Below, in pieces: positions 52,779 through 60,618 of a stretch of 64,000 nt of DNA; positions within the stretch are counted from its first letter, which is position 1, and the number at the start of each line of letters is the position of its first letter. This DNA is from Flexilinea flocculi (GTDB lineage Bacteria; Chloroflexota; Anaerolineae; Anaerolineales; Anaerolineaceae), in NCBI RefSeq assembly GCF_001192795.1, contig NZ_DF968181.1, positions 859,101-923,100 of the forward strand, in the 5' to 3' direction. Below the pieces are notes generated by a model. The model searched no databases. It worked only from the letters and a program-made list of their open reading frames with translations, and had not been told where the DNA came from. The translations under genes and the position numbers were made by a program.

Positions 52779-54056
52779 TTTTTCTGTAAATTAGAGTCTG
52801 AAATATCCATAGATCTTTAAGAATTCATAAACTTGCCAGTACAAAAATGTTTTCCGATCTGCCATTCTTCGCAGGTCTCCATCAGTAATGCCGAGACCAA
52901 CCTGAGACAAGAAGCTTGATTTGGAAACACACCAACCACTCTTGTCCGTCTGCGAATCTCTTTATTAATCCTCTCCAGACTATTGGTTGTTCGTATCGTT
53001 CTTCGATGTTCCAATGGAAAATCAAAAACCAAAAAACCCTCAAAAAGGTTATTTTCGAGCCAAGATGAAAGCCGCGGAGCAGAAATAGCATACTTCTGGA
53101 TGGCGCTCTGCAAGAGCTCTTCTGCTGTCTTTCGATCAGGAGCATTAAATATGGCTCTGATGTCTGCTGCCACTTCCAATCTCATCGATTGTCTGGGCAG
53201 ATAAGCTCCGGCATTCTGTTGCAGATGGAACTGACACCGTTGCCAGGGAATACCGCCAAAAACTGCTCTTCTGGCTGCCCCTAGACCTTCATGGTCATCA
53301 CTGATAATCAGCTTTATTCCGTGTAACCCTCGCTCTTTTAGACTCTTTAAAAATGCTTTCCAATGTGTTTCATGCTCACTAAGCGAAACTGAAACCCCAA
53401 GTATTTGCCGTTCGCCTTCTGGCGTAATGCCAGAGGCCACCAAAACCGCTGCATCTCTTACTTGTCCTGCTTCACGAATCTTCTCATATCGGGCATCCAC
53501 AAAGAGATAGCTGATCTCTCCTAATGGCCTTTCACGCCATTCTTGCAGTACTTCGTCCAATTGCGCTGTTGCCCGGCTGACTTGTGTGGCTGAGACCTCA
53601 ATCCCACAAAGCTGTTCCGTAATGGTTTTTACCTTCCGAGTCGATACTCCCTGTACATACATTTCAGCCAGTGTGATCGTAAGGGCTCTTTCACTTCGCA
53701 GTCCCTTTTCCAGAGCACTGGGATAAAAACCACCCTCTCTAACCTGTGGAACTGCAAAGGTAATGTTTCCTATCCTGGTCTGTATCGTCTTCGGTTTGAA
53801 ACCATTTGCATGTCCCTTGCGATCCTTTGTGCGTTCGTACTGTTCAGCTTGTAAGTACCTTGATCTTTCTACTTGCATGGCGTTATTTATCAGCACTCGC
53901 ATCATTTCTGGAATTGCTTCCAATCCTTTTTCCGCTATTTCCTCTGTAAAGGTATAATTATTTGGGTGAGTCATTTCTAGTCTCCTTTTATGGTTTGGTT
54001 ACTATAAGGATACTTCTGACTCACCTCTTTTGTTAAGGTTCTTTATTTTACAGAAA
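52779..54056 (-). mobile_element. IS256-family insertion sequence
   Basis: The transposase gene is flanked by short imperfect inverted ends. TTTTTCTGTAAATTAGAG is at about 52780-52797; the facing end at about 54040-54056 reads, in complement, ATTTTCTGTAAAATAAAG. Exact ends and a target duplication could not be fixed. It sits between the PD-(D/E)XK-like gene and the small duplicated protein gene, without interrupting either. Confidence 0.75.
52817..53974 (-). CDS. IS256-family (mutator) transposase
   Basis: A complete DDE transposase of 385 residues that moves the surrounding element. Family features are visible: GFKPKTIQTRIGNITFAVPQ near the N-terminus, LFVDARYEKIRE (first Asp of the catalytic triad, about 157), IKLIISDDHEGLGAARRAVF (second Asp), the WQRCQFHLQQNAGAYLP region with its conserved C..H, and RTTNSLERINKEIRRR with the catalytic Glu. 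The reading frame is undamaged, so the element may be active. AAAGGAGAC precedes the start. Confidence 0.94.
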   Translation of the reverse strand: MTHPNNYTFTEEIAEKGLEAIPEMMRVLINNAMQVERSRYLQAEQYERTKDRKGHANGFKPKTIQTRIGNITFAVPQVREGGFYPSALEKGLRSERALTITLAEMYVQGVSTRKVKTITEQLCGIEVSATQVSRATAQLDEVLQEWRERPLGEISYLFVDARYEKIREAGQVRDAAVLVASGITPEGERQILGVSVSLSEHETHWKAFLKSLKERGLHGIKLIISDDHEGLGAARRAVFGGIPWQRCQFHLQQNAGAYLPRQSMRLEVAADIRAIFNAPDRKTAEELLQSAIQKYAISAPRLSSWLENNLFEGFLVFDFPLEHRRTIRTTNSLERINKEIRRRTRVVGVFPNQASCLRLVSALLMETCEEWQIGKHFCTGKFMNS

Positions 54057-54207
54057 ATATGTTACACCAACTTCGTCTGATTAAAAACGATTTGTCTATA
54101 TTTCAAATTGTAGTAATATTGTATTTTATATTTGCGAAAAATAAGTATAAATAATTTTATACAAATTATCATAAAAAATAACCTATTTACTTCAAAGGAG
54201 GTTCGGA

Positions 54208-54717
54208 TTGGGAAGGCAGGATATTCAATTTAATGTCTTAAAAAAAGTAGTTGATGATCTTGGGCCAGTTTTTACTACCAGAGACGTATCTGAAGATACT
54301 CGAATGAAAATAGCACATTTTGATCTTGTCGATAGTACCCAATATCATGCTTTTGTTGGTGGTGCATTGAGCGATAATCGGGTTGAACTTGGAATAGAAG
54401 AAATTAAGAAAGCTACTGCACGGGGATCCCGCTGGCAGAAAAAATGGACTGCCGGTATTGTTTATGGAGAAAAGAATATAAAACAGGAAATTTTGAAAGA
54501 AGTAATTGATGATCTTGGCCCAGTTTTCTTGACTTCAGATGTTGTATATGATATTCGAATGATGACTGGCTACCTTGCTTTTCAAAATGAACCTCTATTT
54601 CCTAATTATGTTCGTGATGCGATGAGAAACTATCAAATTGAGTTAGGAATTGAAGAGACTTCGAAATTATCAGAAAGAGATTCTCATTGGAAAAAGGCCG
54701 AAATATCCGATAAGTAA
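54208..54717 (+). CDS. Small protein made of two tandem repeats, unknown function
   Basis: 169 residues consisting of two copies of a domain of about 72 residues (8-79 and 91-163). Both have the frame LK.V.DDLGPVF.T.DV..D.RM near the front and ELGIEE......R.S.W.K at the end; the middle is less alike. No known family comes to mind. The start is a TTG at 54208 with a strong AAAGGAGG six bases before it, and no ATG option gives the first repeat intact. It lies just outside the IS256 element on AT-rich sequence. DNA binding is possible but unproven. Confidence 0.65.
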   Translation: MGRQDIQFNVLKKVVDDLGPVFTTRDVSEDTRMKIAHFDLVDSTQYHAFVGGALSDNRVELGIEEIKKATARGSRWQKKWTAGIVYGEKNIKQEILKEVIDDLGPVFLTSDVVYDIRMMTGYLAFQNEPLFPNYVRDAMRNYQIELGIEETSKLSERDSHWKKAEISDK

Positions 54718-54721
54718 TTTT

Positions 54722-54825
54722 CCAACAATTCGAAATTTGGACTGACCTTTCAAAAACGCAAGAAAAATATGTTGTTCATAATCTTTCAAAATGCAGTTGG
54801 TCAATTCAATTTCGAATTCTTTTAT
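54722..54825. repeat. Dispersed palindromic repeat, copy 10 (core decayed)
   Basis: The outer arms CAATTCGAAATTTGGACTGA (54725-54744) and TCAATTCAATTTCGAATTC (54801-54819) face each other. The inner GTTGTT part no longer pairs. Confidence 0.5.
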
Positions 54826-54902
54826 GGTAATAGGGAATTCTGGCTTCCCACTCCCATATTGTCAGAAAAAAACGGATTATTCTAATGAAATCAGGTAAAA
54901 AA

Positions 54903-54939
54903 AGAGATGGTGAATCTTCTCAGAAGATTCACCATCTCT
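54903..54939 (-). terminator. Terminator of the pncA-pncB operon
   Basis: AGAGATGGTGAATCTTC (54903-54919) pairs perfectly with GAAGATTCACCATCTCT (54923-54939). On the minus strand a CTTTTTTTACC run follows. It begins eight bases past the pncB stop. Confidence 0.88.
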
Positions 54940-54946
54940 ATGGTTA

Positions 54947-56419
54947 TTATTTCGTACGTAATTCCTTGAGCATATTGGTCTTCAGATCCCAAAGCTCCTG
55001 GGACAAATCGACATAATATTGATGCGGATTGTCCAATCTGAGCATTTCTTCCCATAGTTCGCTGACATTCTTATGGCATTCCTTCCTGATTTGATGTAAA
55101 TTCGGCGACTGATAAACAAGTGTGCCTTTCTCGTAAATCGGGACCAGCATCTTTTTCGCAATGTAATGCGTTACAACTTTTCTTTTCGTGGTATCCAGCG
55201 GATCAAAAATTTCGTAAGGTCCGTCATCGGGAATCACTTCATGTTCCAGTGTGATGACATCGGCAAGCGGATGGTGATCATCCTTTTCAAATAATCGCCA
55301 GACCTCTTTGAAAGAAGGTGTGGTTATCTTTTCAAAGTTGTCTGAGATTTTTATCTTTGGAATAACATTGCCATCCAAATCATACGTCGCGACGAGTTTA
55401 TATACGCCTCCAAAAACCGCTTCACTGCGGGCTGTAATCAGATTCTCCCCTACTCCAAACGCATTTACCTGCGCACCCTGTGAAAGGATGGAACGAATCA
55501 AAAATTCATCCAGTGAGTTGCTGATCACAATTTTACAGTCGTCCAGACCGGCATCATCCAACATTTTTCGAACTTTCTTGGAAAGATAAGCGACATCACC
55601 GCTGTCCAGACGAACTCCTTGCAATCGATGACCCATCGGTTCCAACACTTCGTGGGCTACTTTGATGGCATTTGGAACGCCTGTTTTGAGCGTGTTATAA
55701 GTATCTACCAGTAAAGTACAGTCATTGGGGTAGGTTTTTGCATAAGCGATAAAAGAATCCAGCTCAGTATCAAAGGACTGGACCCATGAATGCGCCATGG
55801 TTCCGCTGGCAGGTATTCCAAAATGAACATCAGACCATGTATTCGCACTGGAAGCTGCACCGGCGATATAAGCAGCTCGGGCGCCGTAATTGGCGGCATC
55901 GTATCCCTGTGCGCGCCGAGACCCAAATTCAAAAACCGAACGCCCTTTTGCAGCGCGAACGATGCGGTTTGTTTTTGTCGCAATCAATGATTGATGGTTG
56001 ATTGTTACTAACAGCATCGTTTCGATAAATTGAGCCTGAATAATCGGGCCTCTGACTCGAACGATCGGCTCTCCTGGAAAAATAGGTGTCCCCTCGGTCA
56101 TTGACCAGACATCACATTCAAATCGGAATGTACGCAGATAATCTAAAAATTGCGGATCAAACAATTTCCGCTTTTTAAGATAGGAAATATCTTCATCAGA
56201 GAATTTTAAATTTTCAAGATATTGGATAATTTGCTCAAGACCGCAAAACAATGCAAAGCCGCCGCCATCAGGAATTCTTCGAAAGAAAAGATCAAAGACC
56301 GCAATGGTATCTTTCATCCCGTTCTTAAAATAGCCATTGGCCATCGTCAATTCATAAAAATCGCAAAGCATCGTTAAGTTCCGTGAATCAAATTTATCTT
56401 TGGATGAAAAAGATATCAT
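54947..56419 (-). CDS. pncB: Nicotinate phosphoribosyltransferase
   Basis: Salvages nicotinate into NAD by joining it to phosphoribosyl pyrophosphate with ATP use. The 490 residues fit the long bacterial PncB form. Visible segments are MLCDFYELTMANGYF near the N-terminus, FEFGSRRAQGYDAANYGARA (about 170-189), the active-site His in IPASGTMAHSWVQSF, GVRLDSGDVAYLSKKVR and the phosphate-binding AFGVGENLITARSEAVFGG. The start overlaps the stop of the nicotinamidase-type gene by four bases (ATGA), so the two salvage steps are translationally coupled. Confidence 0.94.
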   Translation of the reverse strand: MISFSSKDKFDSRNLTMLCDFYELTMANGYFKNGMKDTIAVFDLFFRRIPDGGGFALFCGLEQIIQYLENLKFSDEDISYLKKRKLFDPQFLDYLRTFRFECDVWSMTEGTPIFPGEPIVRVRGPIIQAQFIETMLLVTINHQSLIATKTNRIVRAAKGRSVFEFGSRRAQGYDAANYGARAAYIAGAASSANTWSDVHFGIPASGTMAHSWVQSFDTELDSFIAYAKTYPNDCTLLVDTYNTLKTGVPNAIKVAHEVLEPMGHRLQGVRLDSGDVAYLSKKVRKMLDDAGLDDCKIVISNSLDEFLIRSILSQGAQVNAFGVGENLITARSEAVFGGVYKLVATYDLDGNVIPKIKISDNFEKITTPSFKEVWRLFEKDDHHPLADVITLEHEVIPDDGPYEIFDPLDTTKRKVVTHYIAKKMLVPIYEKGTLVYQSPNLHQIRKECHKNVSELWEEMLRLDNPHQYYVDLSQELWDLKTNMLKELRTK

Positions 56420-56991
56420 TCAATAACCTCGATTCCATTCAGCGCGATGTGTCCGAAAAAAGTCTGATTGATCGCTTCAGCAGGATGTCCTTCCATATCA
56501 TACGTGTCAATCATGGCTTTATGAGCAAAGATTTTCGGCATCCTGGAAATGTTCTTGTGATGATATTGAAGTTCAAGATATTTTTGGGTGATTATCGAAA
56601 AATTATAGATACAAAGATCAGTACAGCATCCGACAACATGAATTTCATCATACTGTCTTAAATCGAAGCGCGCATCGTTCTCAGACGCTTCTTGTACTTC
56701 AAAGAATCCTCCTGTAGTATATTTCGGTAGTGTGATATCGCAATACTGTCCGATTTCAGGAACGACTTTCGATTCTTCGGATTCGGAAAGACAGTGAGGC
56801 GGAAAAGACCCGAATTCGACATCTGACGGATCATGTGTATCTGTCAGCGCCAATATTGTCCATCCGGCTTTTGATTTTTCTCTGCAAAAATCTGCAATCG
56901 GTTGAATCAGTTTTTCTGTTCGGGGACTGAATAACGAACCTCTTTTTGCAAAGCCAATATTCATATCCATTACAATAACAATGTTTGTCAT
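56416..56991 (-). CDS. pncA: Isochorismatase-fold hydrolase, probable nicotinamidase
   Basis: Probably deamidates nicotinamide to nicotinate, which the next gene product uses. The 191 residues have the cysteine-hydrolase triad layout: Asp9 in IVIVMDMNIGF, a Lys in LPKYTTGGFF and the nucleophile Cys in HVVGCCTDLCIYNF. The metal-binding Asp and His positions are suggested by DTHDPSDVEF and PPHC. Sequence alone would allow another isochorismatase-family amidase, but the ATGA overlap with pncB makes nicotinamidase the best reading. GGGAGAG precedes the start. Confidence 0.87.
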   Translation of the reverse strand: MTNIVIVMDMNIGFAKRGSLFSPRTEKLIQPIADFCREKSKAGWTILALTDTHDPSDVEFGSFPPHCLSESEESKVVPEIGQYCDITLPKYTTGGFFEVQEASENDARFDLRQYDEIHVVGCCTDLCIYNFSIITQKYLELQYHHKNISRMPKIFAHKAMIDTYDMEGHPAEAINQTFFGHIALNGIEVIE

Positions 56992-57116
56992 TTTTTCTCT
57001 CCCAAGTCAATATTAGCATAAATAATAACTTTTTGAGATTGTCAAGTGATGATAATTCTTAACCGCGATTCCTGTGAAAATAGAATTCAATTTTCATGAT
57101 CGGATGTGTAATATTT

Positions 57117-57180
57117 TTTTGAAATATGGGTAGGTTTTTTCTTTTTTTTATTCGAATAGCAAGTCTATTTTTCGAATTAT
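57117..57180. repeat. Palindromic repeat remnant at the left edge of the insertion sequence
   Basis: TTTGAAATATGGGTAGG (57118-57134) and TATTCGAATAGCAAG, TTTTTCGAATTAT further right are border pieces of the dispersed repeat family. The insertion sequence begins directly after, at 57181, so the repeat seems to have been the insertion site. Confidence 0.5.
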
Positions 57181-58677
57181 CGGTGTGTATCAAAAGAAAA
57201 TGTTACTTTGAGGGGATCGAAGAATCAAATAAAAATGTTACCCAACGACCACGAAAAATGTAGAGATGCGTAGGCATCTCTACGATAGTAAATTGGGCAC
57301 ATCCAGTGCTCGAGTTGCTCCCCAGCAGAGCTCTACTCCCTGGAAGTGCAGGGGCATTTTACCATAAACGATAGGGATTGGCCTAAAGCGAAAAAACCCA
57401 AGCAGCCAATTTTTATCGTTACTTTGTTTGATAAGAAGAAGTTTCGGCAAGAATACGGAGCAGATCATTGATTTCTGCAAGGATCTTGACGGGATTTGAT
57501 GCATTATACAGGTTTACAAGAGAGGCCTTTTTAGGAAATGATAAGACGCCAGATGGAAGGATACGACGGAAAGGTGTTTTAGCAGATTCGTATTTAGGAG
57601 AAAAGACACCGGCATCTTTGTCTGGTCTGGCAATGGTCTTACGTACAGGTTGGAAGAAATTATTGAACACATGGTTCAGCTGATAAATACGCTGAATGAG
57701 TACAAAATGGTCTGGAGTATAGAAGCGGTTATATCCAAGCAACCGTCTGACTACGGCCCAGTTCTTTTGCTCAACATGAGCTTGATCGTTTTTCCTGTAG
57801 GGTCTTGATCGGGTGAAGATTATCTTTCTTTCCCGATTGTTGCAATAATCAAAAAGGAGATAATTGATGAACTCGGAGCCATTATCAGAATCAATACCAA
57901 GGATGGGATAAGGTAAAAGGGATTCAAGCAAAGTCATTGCTTCCACAACGGCTTCTTTTGATTTGTTCCGGAGAATGAAGTTATCTGTCCAACCAGTGCA
58001 TACATCGGTAGCTGTCAATGTGTAAAAGAAAGCTCCTGCTTCCGATTGCCCGCAATGAGCAACCAGGTCTATCTCCAGAAAACCTGGGCGATTATCATCC
58101 CAGTCCATCCCCGTCCGGATCGCAATCTGTTTCTTGAGTAATCCGCCGGGCTTCGTCATGGTTTTGCCTTTTCCTTGGTGGTTTTTCTTGTATTCCCTCA
58201 GATTTCGATTGATCGTTGCCGAACTCATCTCGGTTAGCAGACGTTTTTCCTCAGATGTGAAGTACATTTCATTGCATCGCTCCAGTATATCTATCAGCTC
58301 GGAAATGTATGGCTGTAATCGCTGTCCGCAGATATAATTGCTGATCTCGTACAACCGTTCCAACTTTTTGATTATCTCTCGTGGATACTTCTTTTTTCGC
58401 CCAGGTCTCTTTTTGAACGTCTTTGGCCGAAGATCTGAATGCAATAAGCGTATCGCCGTCTTCCTGTGGTAACCGGTACTCTCTACAAATTCATCGAGAA
58501 TTTTTTCTTTCGCCGCCTTGTTCGCTTTTAGATATCGGGATTGTATTTGCGTTGCTAATTCCAGCCTGCTTTTCTTACTCATTTTGTTACCCATCAGCCT
58601 TTCCTCCGCAGCTTATGGTAACAATTTATTTTGATTCTCCGATACTTCTTGGGTAACATTAATTATGATTCACGTCG
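57181..58677 (-). mobile_element. Complete insertion sequence with rve-type DDE transposase
   Basis: About 1497 bp. Long imperfect terminal inverted repeats start CGGTGTGTATCA on the left and, in complement, CGACGTGAATCA on the right. Each end carries two TGTTAC boxes exactly 35 bp apart (57201 and 57236; 58653 and 58618), probably transposase-binding sites. A TTAT on both sides (57177-57180 and 58678-58681) is a candidate target duplication. A hairpin, GTAGAGATGC with GCATCTCTAC (57260-57283), follows the transposase gene inside the element and may terminate its transcript. A second, truncated copy begins the window. Confidence 0.85.
57419..58594 (-). CDS. DDE transposase with integrase (rve) core
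   Basis: An intact transposase of 391 residues. The N-terminal part is helix-turn-helix-like (STGYHRKTAIRLL, then a basic FKKRPGRKKKYPREIIKKLE). The integrase-type catalytic core runs from about 170 to 300: first Asp in FLEIDLVAHCG, second Asp in LGIDSDNGSEFINYLL, and Glu in YRKNDQAHVEQKNWAVVRRL. The layout is that of rve-core IS transposases (IS481-like or unclassified ISNCY groups); I cannot assign the exact family. GGAGGAAAGG lies before the start. An identical N-terminus is found at 1-57. Confidence 0.88.
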   Translation of the reverse strand: MGNKMSKKSRLELATQIQSRYLKANKAAKEKILDEFVESTGYHRKTAIRLLHSDLRPKTFKKRPGRKKKYPREIIKKLERLYEISNYICGQRLQPYISELIDILERCNEMYFTSEEKRLLTEMSSATINRNLREYKKNHQGKGKTMTKPGGLLKKQIAIRTGMDWDDNRPGFLEIDLVAHCGQSEAGAFFYTLTATDVCTGWTDNFILRNKSKEAVVEAMTLLESLLPYPILGIDSDNGSEFINYLLFDYCNNRERKIIFTRSRPYRKNDQAHVEQKNWAVVRRLLGYNRFYTPDHFVLIQRIYQLNHVFNNFFQPVRKTIARPDKDAGVFSPKYESAKTPFRRILPSGVLSFPKKASLVNLYNASNPVKILAEINDLLRILAETSSYQTK

Positions 58678-58755
58678 TTATTGCCGGCTGAAGTAAAACC
58701 TTCAGAGGAACCGATTATAATCATCCATAACGCGAATTACACAAAGGATGTTTTT

Positions 58756-60363
58756 ATGCTTCAAGATATTCGGATTCGACAACGAGATTTTTTGCTTGAA
58801 CTGGCACAGATTCTGACACAGCAATTAGATTTGGATACCTTGCTGTGGCAAATTCTGCGAATTTCATCGGATCTTCTTGGCGGTTTGGCAGGATTTATTG
58901 CCTTGTATTCTGATTCAGAAAAATGGCAGGTAAGAATTACGCGTGGCATTGGGGAAGCCGGGTTAAAGTACATTGAAACCTACCTCTCGAAATTTAAAAA
59001 TGAATCTATTGAAACCACAGAATCGGCATTGCTGGATATAAATTTATTGATAGATCGTATCCAGGAAATCCAGGAGTTAGGATTTACCGATGGCGTTGGA
59101 TTGCCTATGGTTGAACACGGGAAAATTCTTGGATGCATCGTAATATTTCGCAATTATCACACCAGTTTTTCCTTAAATGACCGGATGATGCTGAAAGTAT
59201 TTGCAGATCAGGCTTCCATTGCGGTGCATAATGCCTATTTATACACAGAAAATATTCGCGAGAAGAATCGATTATATGCACTCATTAATGCTGCTGCTGA
59301 TGGAATCATGGTTTTAGATCATGGACACAAAATCGAGCAAGTCAATCCCGCATTACTGAAATTATTGAGAAGCACGGCAGATTCGATCATTGGATTCCAT
59401 CATGATGATGTGATCGTTTTTTCAAAGATTAGCAGCGGTATGGAATTGCAGGATGGGGAGGCCGGTGGCTGGCCTTTCAATCGGGATTCCAAATTGTATG
59501 TTGAAGGGGATCTTGTATACGGGCAATTATCTGAAAAACCACTTCCTGTCAGCATTACCTATACACCGGTGATGAATGCCGATAACGTCATGGTCAATAT
59601 TATTGCGATGGTCAAGGATATTTCAAAATTTCGGGAGGCTGATGATCTAAAAAATACTTTCATCTCAACAATCAGCCACGAATTAAAAACGCCGGTTTCA
59701 TTAATAAAAGGCTACGCATCGACGATGCGACTGAAAGATGCTTTTTGGGACGGCAAAGTCCTGGAAGAATCACTGTCGGTCATCGAAGAGGAAGCGGATC
59801 GCCTCACCGGTTTGATCAATAATCTGCTGGATGCATCCAGATTGTATTCAGGTGCATTGGTGTTGAATCGATCGGATGTAAATCTGGAACAGATTTCAAT
59901 TCATGTGGCACGCAGGATGCAGAGTCAATCGGATAAACATCAAATTATATGTAGTTTTCCGAGTGATTTTCCAATCATTTTCGGTGATGCTGATCGAATT
60001 GAGCAGGTGATCCTAAATTTGGTATCCAATGCGATGAAATACGCACCCGATGGCGAAATTCAAATTTCAGGACGTCGGGCGGGAGATTTTGTTGAAATAT
60101 CGATTCGGGATGAAGGTCCGGGCATTTCATCAGATGATTTTCCGCATCTGTTCGAAAGATTTTTTCGTTCAAAAAAAACTGCAGATAAAGCAAAAGGTGT
60201 GGGATTAGGCCTTTATCTGTGCAATGCGATTGTTGAAGGACATGGTGGAAAAATGTGGGTTGAAAACCGGACTGACCGCGAAGGCGCGATTTTTTCATTC
60301 TCACTGCCGCTGGATCCGGATGACCATCCTGCCTCATTAAAATTTCGGAATATTGGCGAGTAA
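58756..60363 (+). CDS. Sensor histidine kinase with GAF and PAS domains
   Basis: A cytoplasmic two-component sensor of about 535 residues with no membrane segment. A GAF-type domain spans about 12-150 (LDLDTLLWQILRISSDLLGG to AIHNAYLY-like VHNAYLYTE). A PAS-like domain follows at about 170-290 (NAAADGIMVLDHGHKIEQVN). HisKA carries the phospho-acceptor His308 in STISHELKTPVSL. The HATPase part has N-box NLVSNAMKYAPDG, G1 RDEGPGIS, the F-box and G2 GVGLGLYLCNAIVEGHGG. The frame is open from a TTG at 58681; the ATG at 58756 with AAAGGA fits better. The insertion sequence ends 78 bases upstream. No response regulator is in the window. Confidence 0.9.
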   Translation: MLQDIRIRQRDFLLELAQILTQQLDLDTLLWQILRISSDLLGGLAGFIALYSDSEKWQVRITRGIGEAGLKYIETYLSKFKNESIETTESALLDINLLIDRIQEIQELGFTDGVGLPMVEHGKILGCIVIFRNYHTSFSLNDRMMLKVFADQASIAVHNAYLYTENIREKNRLYALINAAADGIMVLDHGHKIEQVNPALLKLLRSTADSIIGFHHDDVIVFSKISSGMELQDGEAGGWPFNRDSKLYVEGDLVYGQLSEKPLPVSITYTPVMNADNVMVNIIAMVKDISKFREADDLKNTFISTISHELKTPVSLIKGYASTMRLKDAFWDGKVLEESLSVIEEEADRLTGLINNLLDASRLYSGALVLNRSDVNLEQISIHVARRMQSQSDKHQIICSFPSDFPIIFGDADRIEQVILNLVSNAMKYAPDGEIQISGRRAGDFVEISIRDEGPGISSDDFPHLFERFFRSKKTADKAKGVGLGLYLCNAIVEGHGGKMWVENRTDREGAIFSFSLPLDPDDHPASLKFRNIGE

Positions 60364-60404
60364 CTTGAATTTGCAAAATCGAAAAATATGATGATTTTTT
60401 TTCA

Positions 60405-60508
60405 GTAACTTTAAATGTGAGAAGAATTACATGTTGTTGTGTTATTGTTACGAAGAATGCAAAAACAACATAGCAACACTCTTACTCGATTGATTCGAAA
60501 AATAGGTT
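60405..60508. repeat. Dispersed palindromic repeat, copy 11 (imperfect)
   Basis: TGTTGTTGTGTTATTGTT (from 60432) faces AAAACAACATAGCAACA (to about 60477) with mismatches. The right border is CTCGATTGATTCGAAAAATAGG. It lies between the kinase and mannosyltransferase genes; the remaining spacer shows nothing else. Confidence 0.6.
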
Positions 60509-60618
60509 TATATCTTGAACTCCTGAATTAAAATTGTATAGTTTACGAAATTCCTGAGAGACTTGAAAAGTAATCCCGGTCATATTATTAAACACATTGA
60601 TCAGCAAGGATTGATTTT

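Noticed and set aside
52779-54064. Exact target duplication of the IS256 element
   Set aside because: TATG occurs near both ends, but flanking sequences of 8-9 bp do not match cleanly, so no duplication is claimed.
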